A stretch of DNA of 10,496 nucleotides, taken from NCBI GenBank assembly GCA_002691795.1, contig NZIY01000024.1, forward strand, positions 53,131-63,626, given 5' to 3'. The position numbers and the translations under genes are program-made. This DNA is from SAR116 cluster bacterium (GTDB lineage Bacteria; Pseudomonadota; Alphaproteobacteria; Puniceispirillales; Marisalimonadaceae). Shown piece by piece: positions 1 through 7,024 of this stretch. The notes under the pieces were generated by a model. That model saw nothing but the letters and a program-made list of their open reading frames with translations. It was not told the origin of the DNA and searched no databases. Each line of letters begins with the position of its first letter. Positions within the stretch are counted from its first letter, which is position 1.

Positions 1-845
1 ATGTTTCAGATGATTCAAGGGTTTTAGGTCAACAAGATTATATTTTTATCGGTGTAAAAGCTCAATCTATTCCATTAATAGTAGATGACTTGGTACCAAT
101 GATTAGTGAAAATACAACTATAATTTCCGCTGTGAATGGTCTTCCTTGGTGGTATTTTTATGAAGCTAACACTCAAACAAACTTGGACAATAAATATTTA
201 GAAAGTGTTGACCCAAATGGTAAAATTTGGAACACTTTAAATCCCAAAAATGCTATAGGTTGCGTTGTTTATCCTGCTTGTGAAATTATTGAACCAGGTG
301 TTATCAAACACACTGAAGGAGATAGATTTTCACTAGGAGAACCTGACGGAACTAGATCTGAAAGATTAAAAACCATATCAAATATCTTGATTGAAAGCGG
401 TTTAAAAGCACCACAAAAAAAGAATTTGAGAGATGAAATATGGATAAAATTATGGGGAAATTGTTCATTTAACATAATAAGTGCTCTAACAAACTCTACA
501 TTAGATGAAATAGGAAGAAATCCTAAAATGTTAAAACTTATAAGAAAAATGATGGAGGAATGTCAACTTGTCGGAGAAAAAATTGGAATTAAATTTAAAA
601 TTTCTATTGAAGATAGGATTAATGGTGCAATATCTATTGTCGGCCATAAACCCTCAACAACACAAGATCTAGAAGCAAAAAAAAGTCTAGAAATTGATCC
701 TATAATTGGTTCAATCATTGAAATTGGAAATAAACTTAATATAAATACTGATAACTTAAAAGAAATGTATAATCTTTTAAAATTTAAAGGAGAATTATTG
801 GGTATTTATAGTAAGAATATTCAATTAGAAGACTTAACATCTTAG
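1..845 (+). CDS. panE: 2-dehydropantoate 2-reductase (ApbA/PanE) family protein, 5'-truncated
   Basis: The reading frame is open from the window edge (first full codon at 3) to TAG at 843-845, so the N-terminal Rossmann nucleotide-binding start lies outside the window. The visible part begins within the NADP-binding domain: LGQQDYIFIGVKAQ (codons 24-65) is the usual strand after the GxGxxG region, followed by NGLPWWYFY. The all-helical C-terminal ApbA_C domain follows, with IWIKLWGNCSFN (the KLxxN motif whose Lys is catalytic in PanE) and KPSTTQDLEAKKSLEID, containing the conserved acidic substrate/catalytic region. Family enzymes reduce 2-dehydropantoate to pantoate with NADPH in coenzyme A synthesis. 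The family assignment is secure. The substrate is not, because WWYF-type paralogues are common in proteobacteria and need not be the true PanE. A TTG at 90 is only an internal codon. The stop overlaps the stop of the convergent DUF1491 gene by four bases. Confidence 0.85.
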   Translation, partial: VSDDSRVLGQQDYIFIGVKAQSIPLIVDDLVPMISENTTIISAVNGLPWWYFYEANTQTNLDNKYLESVDPNGKIWNTLNPKNAIGCVVYPACEIIEPGVIKHTEGDRFSLGEPDGTRSERLKTISNILIESGLKAPQKKNLRDEIWIKLWGNCSFNIISALTNSTLDEIGRNPKMLKLIRKMMEECQLVGEKIGIKFKISIEDRINGAISIVGHKPSTTQDLEAKKSLEIDPIIGSIIEIGNKLNINTDNLKEMYNLLKFKGELLGIYSKNIQLEDLTS

Positions 846-1186
846 GTATATTCAAAAAAGTTTCTTCCTTTTTTATCTTCAATTTCAACCACCCATATAT
901 CAGGATCAATTCTGACTTCATTTTCAACTAATTTATTTAGATCTGAATAAACTAATTCAGTGGAATCATGTAATTTAATAAATTCTACAAATGACATGTC
1001 TTTATCAAGAGAATATGAAAGATTCCTTCTCAATAACCTTCCTTTACCATTAAGCAAGTCAATTTTAATTAAAATAATACCTGAATCAAAATCACCTTTT
1101 TTAAGAATAAAAATTGGGACGCCTTCCCTTTGAGCAATTCTAGTAACAGATTTAATAATTAATTCTGATTTTAAAATGTCTTCCAT
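842..1186 (-). CDS. DUF1491 family protein
   Basis: This 114-residue protein matches the alphaproteobacterial DUF1491 pattern by eye. An N-terminal half with REGVPIFILKKGDFDSG-IILIK corresponds to the family's two strands around a (K/R)GDxDaG turn. The C-terminal half ends in RIDPDIWVVEIEDKKGRNFF, the family's most recognisable motif (FDPDLWIVEVEDRxGRHF). There is no signal peptide or membrane segment, so it is probably cytoplasmic. The function of DUF1491 is not known to me. The ATG at 1184-1186 lies five bases downstream of the stop of the DUF1674-like gene and has no visible Shine-Dalgarno, which suggests one transcript and possibly translational coupling. Its TAA (complement of 842-844) overlaps the TAG of the convergent reductase gene. 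Recognition is from memory of the family consensus, not a search. Confidence 0.85.
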   Translation of the reverse strand: MEDILKSELIIKSVTRIAQREGVPIFILKKGDFDSGIILIKIDLLNGKGRLLRRNLSYSLDKDMSFVEFIKLHDSTELVYSDLNKLVENEVRIDPDIWVVEIEDKKGRNFFEYT

Positions 1187-1191
1187 ACGGA

Positions 1192-1371
1192 TTAAAAGTC
1201 ACTACATCTTCCATTTTTCTCCCAATCTCCATATCGAGTGGGCTCCTTACCTTTTGGACCACCAATTTCACTATTCTGTCTATTTTTTTTTTCAAATGAA
1301 ATACTTTTTGACTTTGAATTTTTATTCTTTTTTGATAATGATTCTTTAAAATTTATTTTATTTTCTTTCAT
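1192..1371 (-). CDS. DUF1674 / SDHAF4-like succinate dehydrogenase assembly factor (small gene)
   Basis: The frame encodes 59 residues from ATG (complement of 1369-1371) to TAA (complement of 1192-1194). The first ~36 residues are lysine/serine/asparagine rich and probably disordered. The C-terminus reads [19 protein letters not shown] then GRCSDF, which is the hallmark DUF1674 tail ([23 protein letters not shown]) shared with mitochondrial SDHAF4/Sdh8. In eukaryotes that protein binds the FAD-loaded flavoprotein subunit of succinate dehydrogenase and aids its assembly; the same role here is inferred. A good ribosome binding site, GAAAGGA on the minus strand (1377-1383), sits five bases before the ATG and supports the start. 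It is the first gene of a two-gene minus-strand unit with DUF1491, divergent from rsmB. No sdh genes are in the window. The gene contains a run of ten A (complement of 1283-1292) over E-K-K-N codons. Confidence 0.9.
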   Translation of the reverse strand: MKENKINFKESLSKKNKNSKSKSISFEKKNRQNSEIGGPKGKEPTRYGDWEKNGRCSDF

Positions 1372-1418
1372 AAAAATCCTTTCGATTTTATCTTAAATAT
1401 AGCTATATAGTCATACAC
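1372..1418. promoter_or_regulatory. Divergent promoter region with 12-bp palindrome
   Basis: These 47 bases separate the start codons of the minus-strand DUF1674-like gene and plus-strand rsmB, so both promoters are expected in or very near them. A perfect palindrome, ATATAGCTATAT, lies at 1397-1408, roughly central. Its arms resemble -10 elements on each strand (TATATAG at 1404-1410 reads towards rsmB). If that is the rsmB -10, transcription would start only a few bases before the rsmB ATG, giving a nearly leaderless mRNA, consistent with no visible Shine-Dalgarno there. No convincing -35 was seen. In such AT-rich DNA short palindromes also arise by chance, so the regulatory reading is tentative. 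Confidence 0.4.
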
Positions 1419-2786
1419 ATGAAGTCAATTACAAAAAATAAAAATAATGTAAGATTAATATCTTTAAAAGTTTGGAAATTACTCTTTATAAAAAAGAAAA
1501 AATTAAGTGACATTTTTCAAAATGAACAATCTTTTTTATATTTAAATGTTAAAGACCGATCTTTCGTTTACTTTTTAATTCATATTGCAATTAGAAATTC
1601 AAATCAAATTAAATTTATTTTAGAAAAATTTGTTAAAAAAAAGATTGATAAAAACTTAATTTCTTTAGAAGGGATTCTTGTACTTGGTACTTCAGAAATT
1701 ATATGGGCAAGAACTCCTGACTATGCCGTTTTAAATTCATATGTTAATTTAACAAAAGATCAATGTGGACAAAAATACTCTGGTTTTATTAATGCTGTTC
1801 TGCAAAATATTGTAAGAGAAAAAGAAATGCTCTCTTCAGAGAAATGGGATCTTAAAAATAATTATCCAAAATGGCTAATATCTAATTGGGAAAGAAGTTA
1901 TGGTATCAAAGACACCATAGATATTATCAATATGTTCAATAAAGAACCATATTTGGACTTAATTTGTTCAAAAAAAATGTCTTCTAAGTCAAAATTAAAG
2001 TTAATTGATTTTCTTAATGGGATTGAAATCTATCCAAATGTAATTAGAAGTGATTACAAAGGTAAAATTAAAGAAATTTTATACTATGAAGAAGGTATTT
2101 GGTGGATACAAGATCTAGGATCGTACATACATATTGATTTTCTTATAAGTGAAATTAATAATCATCAAAAATTCCAAGATAAAAAGTCTTTAAAAATTTT
2201 TGATTTGTGTGCAGCTCCAGGTGGGAAAACTTTCCAACTAATAGACAATAATTTTCAAGTTACTAGCAACGATGTAAATGAAAAAAGATTAAATCTCATG
2301 ATAGAAAATTTAAAACGTTTGCAATTTAATGTAAATTTACTTTCAAAAGATGGTCGGAATTTTAAATTTAAGGAAAAACAAGATATTATTATAATTGACG
2401 CTCCATGTTCATCAACCGGAACGATTAGAAAAAATCCTGATATTCTAATAAGAAAAAATAACGTAAATCATGGAAAGTTAAAATATATTCAAAATGAATT
2501 GTTACTTAACTCATCTCTAAATTTAAAAATAGGTGGACTTTTGATGTATATAGTTTGTTCTTTGGAAAAAGAGGAAGGTGAAGATATAATTAATAAATTT
2601 TTAAAACAAAACAAAAATTTTAAAATTATAAAATTCAAAAAATTCAATTCTGATCTTACACTTAAACCTAATATTACCTCAGAAGGCTTTTTGAGGCTTC
2701 TTCCAAATTATTTTAAAAAGCATAAAGATCAACGTTTAAATGGTAATAATGGCTTTTTTTCTACTATATTAGAAAGAATGTTTTAA
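1419..2786 (+). CDS. rsmB: 16S rRNA (cytosine-967-C5)-methyltransferase RsmB
   Basis: This 455-residue protein has the two-part RsmB build. A NusB-like helical RNA-binding domain covers roughly residues 1-150, and a Rossmann-fold SAM-dependent RNA m5C methyltransferase domain covers about 220-455. Visible motifs are the SAM-binding motif I DLCAAPGGKT (262-271), motif IV DAPCSSTGTIRKNPDI starting at Asp327 with Cys330, and motif VI YIVCSLEKEEGE with Cys380 as the probable nucleophile. Cys330 would release the enzyme after methylation, as in E. coli RsmB (Cys325/Cys375). The usual TC of motif VI is VC here. The length is slightly above E. coli RsmB (about 430). The enzyme methylates C967 of 16S rRNA in the cytoplasm. 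The ATG at 1419 gives a normal family N-terminus but has no Shine-Dalgarno. The stop overlaps the next ATG by one base (TAATG), so coupling with the heparinase-like gene is likely. Confidence 0.93.
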   Translation: MKSITKNKNNVRLISLKVWKLLFIKKKKLSDIFQNEQSFLYLNVKDRSFVYFLIHIAIRNSNQIKFILEKFVKKKIDKNLISLEGILVLGTSEIIWARTPDYAVLNSYVNLTKDQCGQKYSGFINAVLQNIVREKEMLSSEKWDLKNNYPKWLISNWERSYGIKDTIDIINMFNKEPYLDLICSKKMSSKSKLKLIDFLNGIEIYPNVIRSDYKGKIKEILYYEEGIWWIQDLGSYIHIDFLISEINNHQKFQDKKSLKIFDLCAAPGGKTFQLIDNNFQVTSNDVNEKRLNLMIENLKRLQFNVNLLSKDGRNFKFKEKQDIIIIDAPCSSTGTIRKNPDILIRKNNVNHGKLKYIQNELLLNSSLNLKIGGLLMYIVCSLEKEEGEDIINKFLKQNKNFKIIKFKKFNSDLTLKPNITSEGFLRLLPNYFKKHKDQRLNGNNGFFSTILERMF

Positions 2787-4351
2787 TGATAAAAAAATCA
2801 ATAAATATAATTAAAAATTATTTCTTTAAAAAGAAACTTAAAATTAAAGAATTTGATGACCCAACAATTATACTTTCTGACAATTGGAGTGGAAATTCGA
2901 TAAATGGTGAACAAATCACAAATTCTAAAACTCCTCTTAAAATCATTAAAAATTTAGATAATTTTGATTTTTTAAGAGATCTTAAGTCGTGTGGAATTTT
3001 AAAAACAAGACCTATAGCTAGAAAAATTGTCAATTATTGGATTGATCATAATACAAACTTCTTTTCAAAACCATTTGAACTTAATGTGATGGCTAATAGA
3101 ATTACAATCATGTGTATGACTTATTCATGGTATGCTAAAAGTGGTGATTTAAGCTTTCAAAAAAAAGTTCTTAAATCAATTTATACTCAATTAGAACTAT
3201 TGGAAACATTAATAGTTAAAAATCAAACTCTAATTAATTTCAAGATAATAAAAGCGTTAATTGTTGGTAACATTTTTTTATTCAATGATCTAATAAAGAT
3301 AAATGGTTTTCTAAGTAAATTAAAATCTTTGTCAGAAAGATATGTTCTTCATGATGGAGGACATTTATCAAGATGCCCAATGATACAATTAAATGTACTC
3401 AGAGATATATTAGAAATAAGATCCGCTATAGCCTCAAATAATAAATTGAACTCTCCTTTTATACAAATATTAGTACGAAAAATGGGGAATTATTTCAAAA
3501 TTTTTTGTATATCTAAGGATACTTTTTGTAACTTTAATTCTTGGTCATTAATTGAAACCCAAAAAGTCACTGAAACTCTAAAACGATTAACTGGAGCTAA
3601 AAAAAATTTTACTTTTGCAAAAGATTCTGGATATGTTTCAATTTTATCAAATAGATTAGAATTTATTTTAGATACAGGAAATAAAAATCTCTTATCAAAT
3701 AATAAGAATTTAAAGAACAAAGCTAGCATCTGTGCTTTTGAACTTTTTTATTCTAAAAAAAAAATAATTACGAATATTGGAAGTTATTATTTTAAACCAA
3801 ACAATCAAAATAATTTGAAAGCAATTTCTTCTACGGCTGCGCATAGTTCACTTTCAATAGATGATCGAAATAATTTTGATTTAAGCGGGCATAGGAAAAT
3901 TAATTATCTAAATGTTAAAACAAATGAGGATAAAAATGGTTATTTGATAAATGTTATTCACGATTCTTATAAAACTATTTTTGGAGTTGGACACAAAAGA
4001 ACAACCTTCATCTCAAAAGTTTCTGATGAATTAATCGGTGAAGACGAATTATTTTATTTTAATGGTCATGGTATTATTCCAAAAATTGCAACAATAAGAT
4101 TTCATTTAAATCATGATATTAACCCTATAAAATTACAAAATGGGAGTTTATTACTCCAAAATAAAACCAATAATGCAATCGGAAAATTTATTACATCATC
4201 GCTTAATACATCAATAGAAAATACAATAATATACGAGAGCAATAAAAAATTTAATAGCAAACAAATTGTAATTGTTATTGCACTAGATAATATTAAAAGC
4301 TTAAGTAAAATTATAACAAAGTGGTCTTTCAAATTTGGAAAGTTTAATTAA
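2786..4351 (+). CDS. Heparinase II/III family protein
   Basis: This 521-residue protein resembles the alphaproteobacterial heparinase II/III-like family found beside rsmB and purH. The N-terminal half is a probable (alpha/alpha) toroid with the family landmarks LRDLKSCG, RPIARKIVNYWID and HDGGHLSR (189-196). The C-terminal half matches the heparinase II/III beta-sandwich, with HSSLSIDDRN (353-362) and GVGHKRT followed by the GEDEL motif. Characterised relatives are lyases of acidic polysaccharides such as heparin or alginate; the substrate of this subgroup is unknown to me. I see no signal peptide: the N-terminus, rich in Lys and Ile, has no 12-residue or longer uncharged core and no cleavage site. 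It may therefore act in the cytoplasm or leave by another route. Its start overlaps the rsmB stop by one base, and purH begins 31 bases later, so the three are probably co-transcribed. Family call is firm; function is open. Confidence 0.82.
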   Translation: MIKKSINIIKNYFFKKKLKIKEFDDPTIILSDNWSGNSINGEQITNSKTPLKIIKNLDNFDFLRDLKSCGILKTRPIARKIVNYWIDHNTNFFSKPFELNVMANRITIMCMTYSWYAKSGDLSFQKKVLKSIYTQLELLETLIVKNQTLINFKIIKALIVGNIFLFNDLIKINGFLSKLKSLSERYVLHDGGHLSRCPMIQLNVLRDILEIRSAIASNNKLNSPFIQILVRKMGNYFKIFCISKDTFCNFNSWSLIETQKVTETLKRLTGAKKNFTFAKDSGYVSILSNRLEFILDTGNKNLLSNNKNLKNKASICAFELFYSKKKIITNIGSYYFKPNNQNNLKAISSTAAHSSLSIDDRNNFDLSGHRKINYLNVKTNEDKNGYLINVIHDSYKTIFGVGHKRTTFISKVSDELIGEDELFYFNGHGIIPKIATIRFHLNHDINPIKLQNGSLLLQNKTNNAIGKFITSSLNTSIENTIIYESNKKFNSKQIVIVIALDNIKSLSKIITKWSFKFGKFN

Positions 4352-4382
4352 TAATCAAATAGTTTTAGAGAAATAAATTAAC

Positions 4383-5966
4383 ATGTCACAATTCAAAATT
4401 AAAAATGCACTTATTTCATTAACAGATAAAAATAAAATAGAAATAGTTGCAAAAGAATTAACAGAACTTGGTATAAAAATCATTTCTACAGGTGGTACAG
4501 CTAAATATCTTAAATCTTATTCAATTGAAGTTGATGACATTAGTGAAATTACTAATTTCCCAGAAATACTTGGAGGAAGAGTTAAGTCACTTCATCCTAA
4601 AATTTTTGGTGGTATCTTATACAGAAAAAATAATAAACATGATCTCAAGGACATAAATACTGCACAAATTAATAGTATTGATCTTGTAATTGTTAATTTA
4701 TATCAATTTAAGGAAGCAACAAAAAACCTTAGTTCATCAGAGAAAATTATTGAAAATATTGATATCGGTGGTCCATCACTTATACGTGCTGCTGCTAAAA
4801 ATTTTGCTTTCACTACCGTCATTGTTGATATTAATGATTACGATCTCTTAATAAATAAACTAAAATCAAATAAAGAAATTGATTTGAACTTAAGAAAGAG
4901 TTTAGCAGCAAAAGCTTTTAAAATTACTTCAGAATATGACAAATTAATATTTGATTGGTTTAATGAAGACAAAAAAAAATTAAAACTACCTAAAACATTA
5001 AATATAAATCTAAACAAAATATTTGAGATGAGATATGGAGAAAATCCACATCAAAAAGGTGCCTTATATAAAGATCCTAACATTATAGATGAGTCTGGAA
5101 TAGCTAACTACAAACAATTTCAAGGTAAAGAATTATCTTATAATAATTTAAATGATGCTGATGCTGCATTTGAGTTAGTAAACGAGTTTAAGAACCCAGC
5201 AGTTGCAATTATTAAACATGCAAACCCTTGCGGAGTTTCTCAAAATAAAAGCCTATTAAAAGCTTGGGAAAATGCTTTTAATACTGATCAGACAAGTGCA
5301 TTTGGAGGAATAGTAGCATTGAATAGACCTCTTAACGAAAAAATAGCTGAAAAGATGTCAAAAATATTTCTAGAAGTTATTATTGCTCCTAAAATAACTA
5401 AATCAGCCGAAAAAATTCTAAGTAAAAAGAAAAACTTGAGAATATTACTTTGTCAATTTCCTAATAGAAAAATTAATAATAACTTTATGATAAAAACAAT
5501 TTCAGGTGGATATTTGTTGCAAGAAAAAGATGATGGATCGTTAGGTAAGTATAATTTTGAGGTTGTTACAAATAAAAAGCCTACAAAAAAAGAAATTATC
5601 GATTTAAAATTTGCTTGGATTGTTTCAAAACATACAAAGTCAAATGCAATTATTTTTGTAAAAAATTCTACAACACTTGCAATTGGAGCTGGTCAAATGA
5701 GTAGAATAGATTCAGTAATAATTGCACAAGATAAATTTAAAAGAAACCATCTTAACTCAAATAATAAAAACTTATCTCTTGTAGGTAGTGTGTTATCAAG
5801 TGATGCTTTTTTTCCATTTTCTGATACTTTAATAACCGCTGCTAAAGCTGGAGTTTCTTCTATAATTCAACCAGGAGGATCAATTCGAGATAAAGAGGTA
5901 ATTCAAGAGGCAAATAAAAGAGATATATCCATGATTTTTACATCTCTTAGGCATTTTAGACATTAA
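4383..5966 (+). CDS. purH: Bifunctional AICAR formyltransferase / IMP cyclohydrolase PurH
   Basis: This 527-residue protein, the normal PurH length, catalyses the last two steps of de novo IMP synthesis in the cytoplasm: formyl transfer from 10-formyltetrahydrofolate to AICAR, then ring closure. The N-terminal MGS-like cyclohydrolase domain (about 1-200) shows ISTGGTAKYL (34-43), GGRVKSLHPKIFGG (64-77) and NIDIGGPSLIRAAAKN. The C-terminal transformylase domain shows RYGENPHQ (217-224), KHANPCG with the catalytic Lys278-His279 pair, TSAFGGIVALN, VSKHTKSNAI, GAGQMSRIDS, SDAFFPFSDTL, IIQPGGSIRD and the terminal FTSLRHFRH. All key residues are present, so both activities should be intact. The ATG at 4383 gives the family start; the 31-base spacer before it has only a weak AGAG upstream. 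No PurR-like operator or riboswitch is visible. The stop overlaps the convergent mutY stop by four bases. Confidence 0.97.
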   Translation: MSQFKIKNALISLTDKNKIEIVAKELTELGIKIISTGGTAKYLKSYSIEVDDISEITNFPEILGGRVKSLHPKIFGGILYRKNNKHDLKDINTAQINSIDLVIVNLYQFKEATKNLSSSEKIIENIDIGGPSLIRAAAKNFAFTTVIVDINDYDLLINKLKSNKEIDLNLRKSLAAKAFKITSEYDKLIFDWFNEDKKKLKLPKTLNINLNKIFEMRYGENPHQKGALYKDPNIIDESGIANYKQFQGKELSYNNLNDADAAFELVNEFKNPAVAIIKHANPCGVSQNKSLLKAWENAFNTDQTSAFGGIVALNRPLNEKIAEKMSKIFLEVIIAPKITKSAEKILSKKKNLRILLCQFPNRKINNNFMIKTISGGYLLQEKDDGSLGKYNFEVVTNKKPTKKEIIDLKFAWIVSKHTKSNAIIFVKNSTTLAIGAGQMSRIDSVIIAQDKFKRNHLNSNNKNLSLVGSVLSSDAFFPFSDTLITAAKAGVSSIIQPGGSIRDKEVIQEANKRDISMIFTSLRHFRH

Positions 5967-7012
5967 ATGTATTTTAATATTTTACTTATTATTTTATGAT
6001 AAAGTGTAGGTATACCAGATGAGTTTAGAGCATTAAATTTAATGAATTTCTGTTTTGATTTTAATTCAAAATTTTTATTTCCAAATTTATAAATTATAAT
6101 ATTTGCTTCTAAATCGAAATGACTAAAGCTATGTTTTACAATTCCACAGTTTATTTTTTGTTTTCTATAAAATAGATTAAAATCTATAATGTCATCTTTT
6201 TTTTGCCACCCTTTTGATGGTAGGATATACATATTATTAAATAGCTTATTTTTTTCATTTTTTAAAAACAAAATTTCTTTTTTTGAATTAAGTAAACAAT
6301 AAAAGTCTCCAAATCTTATTACTTTTCTTTTTTTAACAGCCTTTTTCGGATAATCAATAGCATGATTACTAAAACTAACCTCACATCTTTTTTCTAAAGG
6401 ACATATTTTACAATTAACGATTTTAGGCATACAAATTGTTGCACCAATATCCATTAATCCTTGAACAAATAAAGAATTTTGTTTATTTGGAATATTAGCA
6501 AGTAAAATTTGCTTAACTTCCTTTTTTAAAAAATTTCCTTTTGATTCTATTTTATATAGTCTAGATATTACTCTTTCAATATTACCATCAACGACAACAG
6601 TTTCTTTATCAAACGCTATTGCAGCAATAGCTGCGGCAGTGTAGTCACCTATCCCAGGCAATTTAATTAAAGAAGCGTAATCGTTTGGAATAACGTTACT
6701 TAATTCATTATGAATAATATTTGAGCTTAAATATAAGTTAGTAGCTCTTCTGTAATAACCTAGACCAGACCACATGGTTAGAACTTCATCTAACTTAGCA
6801 TTAGCCAATATATTTATTTTTGGATATTTATCAATAAATTTAAGGAAATAAGGTATTACAGTTTTTACCATAGTTTGTTGCAACATAAACTCTGACAGAA
6901 ATACAAAGTATGGATTTACCTTTTGTTTGAAATCGTAAGGTCTCCATGGTAGGTTCCTAAAGTTTTTTTTGTACCAATTTATTACAATTTCTGCTAATTT
7001 AAAGTTTTGCAT
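5963..7012 (-). CDS. mutY: Adenine DNA glycosylase MutY
   Basis: MutY removes adenine mispaired with 8-oxoguanine, starting base excision repair. The 349-residue protein is full length. The catalytic domain has LPWR (21-24), SEFMLQQT with the catalytic Glu41, the helix-hairpin-helix LPGIGDYTAAAIA (118-130) and VDGN with Asp142. A [4Fe-4S] cluster loop has Cys194, 201, 204 and 210 in the expected C-x6-C-x2-C-x5-C spacing. The C-terminal NUDIX-like 8-oxoguanine recognition domain (about 230-349) keeps HSFSHF (294-299), whose FSH triplet corresponds to the 8-oxoG-contacting loop in Geobacillus MutY. All marks of a working, MutY-specific enzyme are therefore present, not just of a generic endonuclease III relative. 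The ATG (complement of 7010-7012) has no Shine-Dalgarno and abuts an ATG on the other strand, so its promoter must lie within dciA. The stop overlaps that of purH. Confidence 0.96.
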   Translation of the reverse strand: MQNFKLAEIVINWYKKNFRNLPWRPYDFKQKVNPYFVFLSEFMLQQTMVKTVIPYFLKFIDKYPKINILANAKLDEVLTMWSGLGYYRRATNLYLSSNIIHNELSNVIPNDYASLIKLPGIGDYTAAAIAAIAFDKETVVVDGNIERVISRLYKIESKGNFLKKEVKQILLANIPNKQNSLFVQGLMDIGATICMPKIVNCKICPLEKRCEVSFSNHAIDYPKKAVKKRKVIRFGDFYCLLNSKKEILFLKNEKNKLFNNMYILPSKGWQKKDDIIDFNLFYRKQKINCGIVKHSFSHFDLEANIIIYKFGNKNFELKSKQKFIKFNALNSSGIPTLYHKIISKILKYI

Positions 7013-7015
7013 ATG
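7010..7015. other. Shared CATATG at the divergent mutY/dciA starts
   Basis: The palindrome CATATG provides the ATG of mutY on the minus strand (7012-7010) and an in-frame ATG of the dciA frame on the plus strand (7013-7015). There is either no non-coding DNA between the two genes, or 12 bases if dciA starts at the next ATG (7025). Each gene's promoter must then lie within the 5' end of the other. Confidence 0.6.
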
Positions 7016-7024
7016 TTATTTTTA

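Noticed and set aside
269..475. 68-residue open frame on the minus strand inside the reductase gene.
   Set aside because: The plus strand encodes a clear ApbA C-terminal domain here; the reverse frame is Phe/Leu/Ser-rich antisense of Lys/Glu-rich coding sequence.
854..874. AAAAAAG / CTTTTTT inverted repeat just downstream of the reductase stop, with the U-rich arm a terminator might use.
   Set aside because: The stem has a single G:C pair with six A:T pairs and lies inside the DUF1491 coding region, where the bases encode K/R/E residues of a conserved motif. It is too weak to call an intrinsic terminator.
2818..3033. 71-residue open frame on the minus strand; similar ones at 3490-3729 and 4111-4332.
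   Set aside because: All lie antisense to the heparinase-like gene, have the hydrophobic composition expected from reversed AT-rich coding DNA and show no ribosome binding site or motif.
6965..7012. Possible dciA promoter inside mutY (TTGTAC at 6969-6974, TGCTAAT at 6992-6998).
   Set aside because: The spacing is off and the elements are weak; such matches are common by chance in this AT-rich DNA, so it is not listed as a feature.
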